A stretch of 8,142 bases of DNA. Origin: an uncultured Clostridia bacterium. GTDB taxonomy: Bacteria; Bacillota; Clostridia; Oscillospirales; Acutalibacteraceae. Below are positions 6,952 through 8,142 of the stretch, piece after piece (the first letter of the stretch is position 1; each line of letters starts with the position of its first letter). The DNA is taken from NCBI GenBank assembly GCA_947171615.1, contig CAMVYG010000092.1, positions 1-8,142 of the forward strand, read 5' to 3'. A model generated the notes under the pieces. It ran no database searches. It was not told the origin of the DNA and saw only the letters and a program-made list of their open reading frames with translations. Made by a program: the position numbers and the translations under genes.

Positions 6952-7908
6952 ATGTATGAACAGAATGAAGCGGTACAGAAAATGATCGGCTGGCTGGAAG
7001 AGCATTTGGAGCAGTCGGAGCAGAAACCCGTTTTATGGGAGCTTTCCCGGGCAGTGGGGTATTCTCCCTGGTACTGCTCTGCCCTGTTTCATCAGGTGTA
7101 CGGCTGCACGCTGAAAAGCTATATGGCAAGGCGGCGGCTCAGCAGCGCCGCATTGGAGCTGCAAAACTCCGGCGTCAGGATTTTAGACGTGGCGGTAAAG
7201 TACGGCTTTTCTTCTCAGGAAGCATTTACCCGAGCCTTTCGGGAGGCCTTTGGACGTACCCCTGCCGCATACCGCAGAGATCCCGGCCCTATCCCCCTTT
7301 TCATGGGGAAGGATGTGTTTCACCCCTGGCAGTATTCTATTTTGTATGAGGGAGAGAGCAGCATGAGCAAAAATGATTTGAGAGAAGCACGGGTGCGGGT
7401 GGAGTACATCCCCGCTCACAAGTACATGGGCATTTGGGAGGAAAGAGCCACAGGGTATGGGGACTTCTGGCAGTACCACGGCTGTGACGAGGTTATCGGC
7501 ATGATAGAAAGCATGCGGGATAAAGCCCATCCGGTGGTAACCCCCCACACGGCGGGCTGGTACTATGTTGGCGGCGAGCGCCGGTATTTTTACGGGCTGG
7601 GCGTGGCGGAGAACTATGACGGCCCGGTACCGGAGGGCTTTGAGATCCGCTCCTTTCCCGGCAGCTATTACCTGGTGTTTTACCATCCGCCTTTTGACTA
7701 TATGGAGGATAATGGAGAGGTTATGAGCCGGGTGGAAAAGCTGGCGTGGAGCTTTGATTTGAAGGCTGACCATATTGACCCCAACGGGCTGAGCACTGCC
7801 GCCAGTGTGGGAAGGTTCCGGTGGAACGAAGAGGAATGCCAGTGCTACCAGCGGCACTACCCCGAGGGGATCGGCTATGAGATATTGCGCCCTGTAAAGC
7901 TGCGCTGA
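6952..7908 (+). CDS. AraC-family transcriptional regulator with GyrI-like effector-binding domain
   Basis: A 318-residue cytoplasmic DNA-binding regulator. Residues 1-110 form an AraC DNA-binding domain with two helix-turn-helix units: LWELSRAVGYSPWYCSALF around 28-46, and ILDVAVKYGFSSQEAFTRAF (77-96) followed by the family signature FGRTPAAYRR (100-109). Residues about 143-318 match the GyrI-like/AraC-type effector-binding fold (…RVEYIPAHKYMGIWE… to …GIGYEILRPVKL), which binds small, often cationic or aromatic ligands in relatives such as Rob and BmrR. The domain order, DNA-binding first, fits the Rob-like class. GGAGGG (6937-6942) lies 9 bases before the ATG. Given its place after two multidrug transporters, control of them is a reasonable inference, but the genes are separated by a terminator and no operator was recognised. 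An in-frame ATG at 7363 with its own ribosome site could yield the ligand domain alone. Confidence 0.92.
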   Translation: MYEQNEAVQKMIGWLEEHLEQSEQKPVLWELSRAVGYSPWYCSALFHQVYGCTLKSYMARRRLSSAALELQNSGVRILDVAVKYGFSSQEAFTRAFREAFGRTPAAYRRDPGPIPLFMGKDVFHPWQYSILYEGESSMSKNDLREARVRVEYIPAHKYMGIWEERATGYGDFWQYHGCDEVIGMIESMRDKAHPVVTPHTAGWYYVGGERRYFYGLGVAENYDGPVPEGFEIRSFPGSYYLVFYHPPFDYMEDNGEVMSRVEKLAWSFDLKADHIDPNGLSTAASVGRFRWNEEECQCYQRHYPEGIGYEILRPVKLR

Positions 7909-7930
7909 CATATGAGAAAAGGCTTCTGTC

Positions 7931-7955
7931 AAAGGGCGGAAGCCCTTTCCTTTTT
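7931..7955 (+). terminator. Intrinsic terminator of the AraC gene
   Basis: AAAGGGC (7931-7937) and GCCCTTT (7942-7948) form a perfect 7-bp stem around a GGAA loop, followed by CC and five T (7951-7955). A competing fold pairs GGCTTC (7921-7926) with GAAGCC (7939-7944). It lies 22 bases after the stop codon. Confidence 0.8.
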
Positions 7956-7988
7956 ATAAGAGTTTGTATAAATTATCATTCATTACTC

Positions 7989-8036
7989 ACTGTCATTCTG
8001 AGGCGTGAAAACGCCGAAGAATCTCGACCAGCAGGA
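7989..8036 (+). repeat. Interspersed hairpin repeat, copy 5
   Basis: Left arm ACTGTCATTCTGA (7989-8001), stem GGCGT-GAAA-ACGCC (8002-8015), right arm GAAGAATCTCG (8016-8026), then ACCAGCAGGA as a tail. The preceding ATTACTCACTGTCATTC is shared with copy 3 (6610-6630 region), so similarity extends a little to the left of the arm. Confidence 0.8.
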
Positions 8037-8142
8037 ACTTGCGCCCAAAGACTTGGCTCTCCCTCTGGGGTGAGCACGTGCCAGTGGACGTTGCCGCGAA
8101 CTGTTCTCAGCTGTCGCTTCGGTCGGTCATGGACGCTTGCCA
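8037..8142. other. Unassigned non-coding sequence at the right edge
   Basis: This is GC-richer than the repeat before it. It contains an imperfect hairpin (GCTCTCCC to GGGTGAGC, about 8056-8075) and TGGACG occurring twice (8085-8090 and 8129-8134). No gene start or family motif was recognised on either strand. It may be part of a second type of intergenic repeat or the approach to a gene beyond the window. Confidence 0.35.

Noticed and set aside
7973..8142. Minus-strand open frame entering from the right edge
   Set aside because: Its C-terminal part is translated from the repeat copy and no family motif is visible. Such frames through this kind of repeat are probably spurious.
1..8142. CRISPR array or tandem direct-repeat locus
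   Set aside because: The repeat copies are dispersed kilobases apart, occur in both orientations, and show no regular spacers.

Overview
The window looks like chromosomal DNA of a low-to-middle GC Firmicute, most likely a gut-type Clostridia member (Oscillospiraceae or Lachnospiraceae-like). The grounds are purine-rich Shine-Dalgarno sites (GGAGG, AAAGGA), TTGxxx/TAxxxT promoters with 17-base spacers, U-tract terminators, tightly packed same-strand genes, and gene families typical of that group (tandem MATE transporters, an AraC regulator with a GyrI-like tail). The assignment is an inference; no marker gene is present. All seven confident genes are on the plus strand. Long open frames on the minus strand are shadows of them.

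Region 1 (about 90-3637) is a four-gene run: a TrmH/SpoU-type RNA ribose methyltransferase, a calcineurin-like metallophosphoesterase that overlaps it by 4 bases, a HAD-family phosphatase, and a membrane-anchored alpha/beta hydrolase. A good sigma-A promoter (90-118) precedes it. A classical intrinsic terminator (3596-3637) follows. The genes are housekeeping or accessory in character and do not form an obvious pathway.

Region 2 (3529-3848) is a gene-free stretch. It holds a strong-looking extended -10 promoter whose predicted start lies only about 13 bases before the terminator, one copy of an interspersed hairpin repeat, and an AT-rich stretch of short duplications. Region 3 (3849-6603) is a tandem pair of MATE multidrug/cation antiporters with adjoining reading frames. 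Region 4 (6604-6951) holds two repeat copies facing each other as a roughly 143-base imperfect palindrome, then an intrinsic terminator. Region 5 (6952-7908) encodes an AraC-family regulator fused to a GyrI-like ligand-binding domain, a plausible but unproven controller of the MATE pair, followed by its own terminator. The last about 190 bases hold another repeat copy and unassigned non-coding sequence.

The main non-genic signal is the repeat family: conserved outer arms (TGTCATYCTGA and GAAGRATCTCG) enclosing a short stem that differs in sequence between copies yet stays self-complementary. It occurs five times, counting a fragment at the left edge. I found no mobile-element gene, CRISPR array, tRNA, rRNA or defence system.
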